A DNA stretch of 64,000 bases from an uncultured Bradyrhizobium sp. Its GTDB lineage: Bacteria; Pseudomonadota; Alphaproteobacteria; Rhizobiales; Xanthobacteraceae. Of the stretch, positions 63,152-64,000 are shown piece by piece; within the stretch, counting starts at the first letter, position 1, and every line of letters begins with the position of its first letter. A model generated the notes under the pieces. That model was not told the DNA's origin, did not search any database, and worked only from the letters and a program-made list of their open reading frames with translations. The stretch covers positions 124,001-188,000 of the forward strand of contig NZ_CAKZJO010000056.1 of NCBI RefSeq assembly GCF_936943645.1, read 5' to 3'. The position numbers and the translations under genes were made by a program.

Positions 63152-63289
63152 CCGTCATCCTGAGGCGCGAGCACGGGCGGCGCGAAGCGGCGCTTGGCGA
63201 GCCTCGAAGGACGAGCGGCCGGGATGCAGCCGGGCCGTCGTCCTTCGAGGCTCGTCCTGCGTTGCAAGACGAGCACCTCAGGATAACGG
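63152..63289. repeat. Rhizobial CCGTCATCCTGAGG-type nested inverted repeat
   Basis: CCGTCATCCTGAGG at the left end is matched by CCTCAGGATAACGG at the right end (63276-63289). Inside, GAGCCTCGAAGGACGA pairs with TCGTCCTTCGAGGCTC. This is a common rhizobial intergenic element and lies between two convergent genes. Confidence 0.7.
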
Positions 63290-63334
63290 TGAGAGATTTG
63301 AGTTGGCCGCTTCAACCCGCCCTTGCGAATGCCC

Positions 63335-64000
63335 CTAACCCACCCCATTCCGCTTCAAGATCATCTCCATCGCCTCCGCAAACCCGTCCTGCTCGTTGCT
63401 CGCGGTGACGTGGGTGGCCTGGTCCTTGACGTTGTCGGTGGCATTGCCCATGGCGATCGAGGTGCCGCTGACGGCGAACATCGCGAGGTCGTTCTGCATG
63501 TCGCCGATGGTGGCGACGGCGCTGGTCGCAATTCCGAGACGCTTGGCCATCGCTTCGACGAATGTGCCCTTGTTGAAGCCGGGCGGGGTGATGTCGAGAT
63601 AATAGGTCTGCGAACGCACGGCGGTGGCCTCGACGCCGAGCGCCTTCTGCATCGTCTTCTCGCAAGCCTCGAGGCCGGCAGCATCGGCGCTGGCGCCGAC
63701 GATCTTGCAGGCGCTGGCGAGATAGGGCGAAAAATCCGTCACGATAGTCGGGTCGGCGCGGATCGTATGCTGCTCATGGGCGACATAGCGTCCGCTGGGA
63801 TTGTCGATCAGCCATTGGTCGGCGGTGAAGAGCCAGATGTCGGCGCCAAACTCGCGCAGGATCTGCAGGGACCGCTCGGCCGCGCCTGCAGGGATGAGAT
63901 GCTGCTCGACCGGCCTCATCTCGGGATCGACGATCGAGGAGCCGTTGAACGGGCCGACCGGCAGCCACAGCGCCAGCGGGTCGATCAGGAACCGCATGCC
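63335..64000 (-). CDS. Cof-type HAD-superfamily phosphatase (partial)
   Basis: At least 221 residues of a HAD-IIB hydrolase; the gene runs past the right edge of the window, so the N-terminal DxD motif is not visible. The cap region (VEQHLIPAGAAERSLQILREFGADIWLFTADQWLID) and the C-terminal motif (GFNKGTFVEAMAKRLGIATSAVATIGDMQNDLAMF and SIAMGNATDNVKDQATHVTASNEQDGFAEAME) are typical of Cof-like sugar-phosphate phosphatases. Substrate unknown. Confidence 0.9.
   Translation of the reverse strand, partial: GMRFLIDPLALWLPVGPFNGSSIVDPEMRPVEQHLIPAGAAERSLQILREFGADIWLFTADQWLIDNPSGRYVAHEQHTIRADPTIVTDFSPYLASACKIVGASADAAGLEACEKTMQKALGVEATAVRSQTYYLDITPPGFNKGTFVEAMAKRLGIATSAVATIGDMQNDLAMFAVSGTSIAMGNATDNVKDQATHVTASNEQDGFAEAMEMILKRNGVG

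Overview
The window reads as chromosomal DNA of a high-GC alphaproteobacterium, most likely Bradyrhizobium or a close relative. The reasons are the GC-rich coding bias, the rhizobial style of intergenic palindromic repeats (several unrelated families, e.g. 18947-19021, 36439-36497, 44329-44415, 63152-63289), GGAAC-type general-stress promoters, and gene content (KdpFABCDE, Ku/LigD, a six-gene trehalose/glycogen operon, TRAP-coupled CoA catabolism). No rRNA, tRNA, CRISPR array, transposase, phage or integrase gene was seen.

Layout. (1) 0-9.8 kb: two divergent operons around a control region with four copies of a 12-bp repeat. Leftward: family III CoA-transferase, MaoC hydratase, CitE-like lyase. 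Rightward: TRAP transporter DctPQM, acyl-CoA dehydrogenase, acyl-CoA synthetase, acetyl-CoA hydrolase/transferase. Together they look like import, CoA activation, hydration and aldol cleavage of an organic acid, perhaps a branched C5 dicarboxylate. (2) 9.8-14.1 kb, leftward: a formyltransferase-like protein, a glycosyltransferase-like protein and an 804-aa HAD-fold protein, a candidate flagellin- or surface-glycan modification set. (3) 14.6-24.7 kb, rightward: an ECF sigma factor and flagellar filament/hook genes fliC, fliD, fliS, flgD, flgE, flgN-like, flgK, flgL with two small unknown genes. (4) 24.7-28.4 kb: acyl-CoA ligase, upp, enoyl-CoA hydratase and a divergent TetR regulator. (5) 28.4-32.1 kb, leftward: three short operons of small, mostly unknown proteins and one DapA-like protein without its Schiff-base lysine. 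(6) 32.1-40.6 kb, rightward: kdpFABC with its two-component regulator kdpDE. (7) 40.6-45.1 kb: divergent ku/ligD non-homologous end joining, a DUF3309-type membrane peptide, and a PHA-associated protein. (8) 45.1-63.1 kb: leftward operon glgE-like/treS-maltokinase/glgB/glgX/treZ/treY, with rightward malQ and a GH15 trehalase/glucoamylase. (9) The right edge holds a partial Cof-type HAD phosphatase.

The most notable signal is a 52-bp promoter-like element present four times between 29.3 and 32.2 kb (TTTATGA-N4-CCTATnn, then CTCG starting exactly 36 nt after the first base, then a weak -10). Each copy points at the first gene of a different operon; one of them is kdp. The 11-bp direct-repeat geometry is that of OmpR/KdpE-type response regulators, so kdpFABC and the three neighbouring uncharacterised operons may be one regulon. 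Other points of interest are a GlgE homologue whose acid/base Glu and conserved Arg are replaced, a mirror-symmetric divergent GGAAC promoter between ku and ligD, and a glycan-modification candidate locus next to flagellin.
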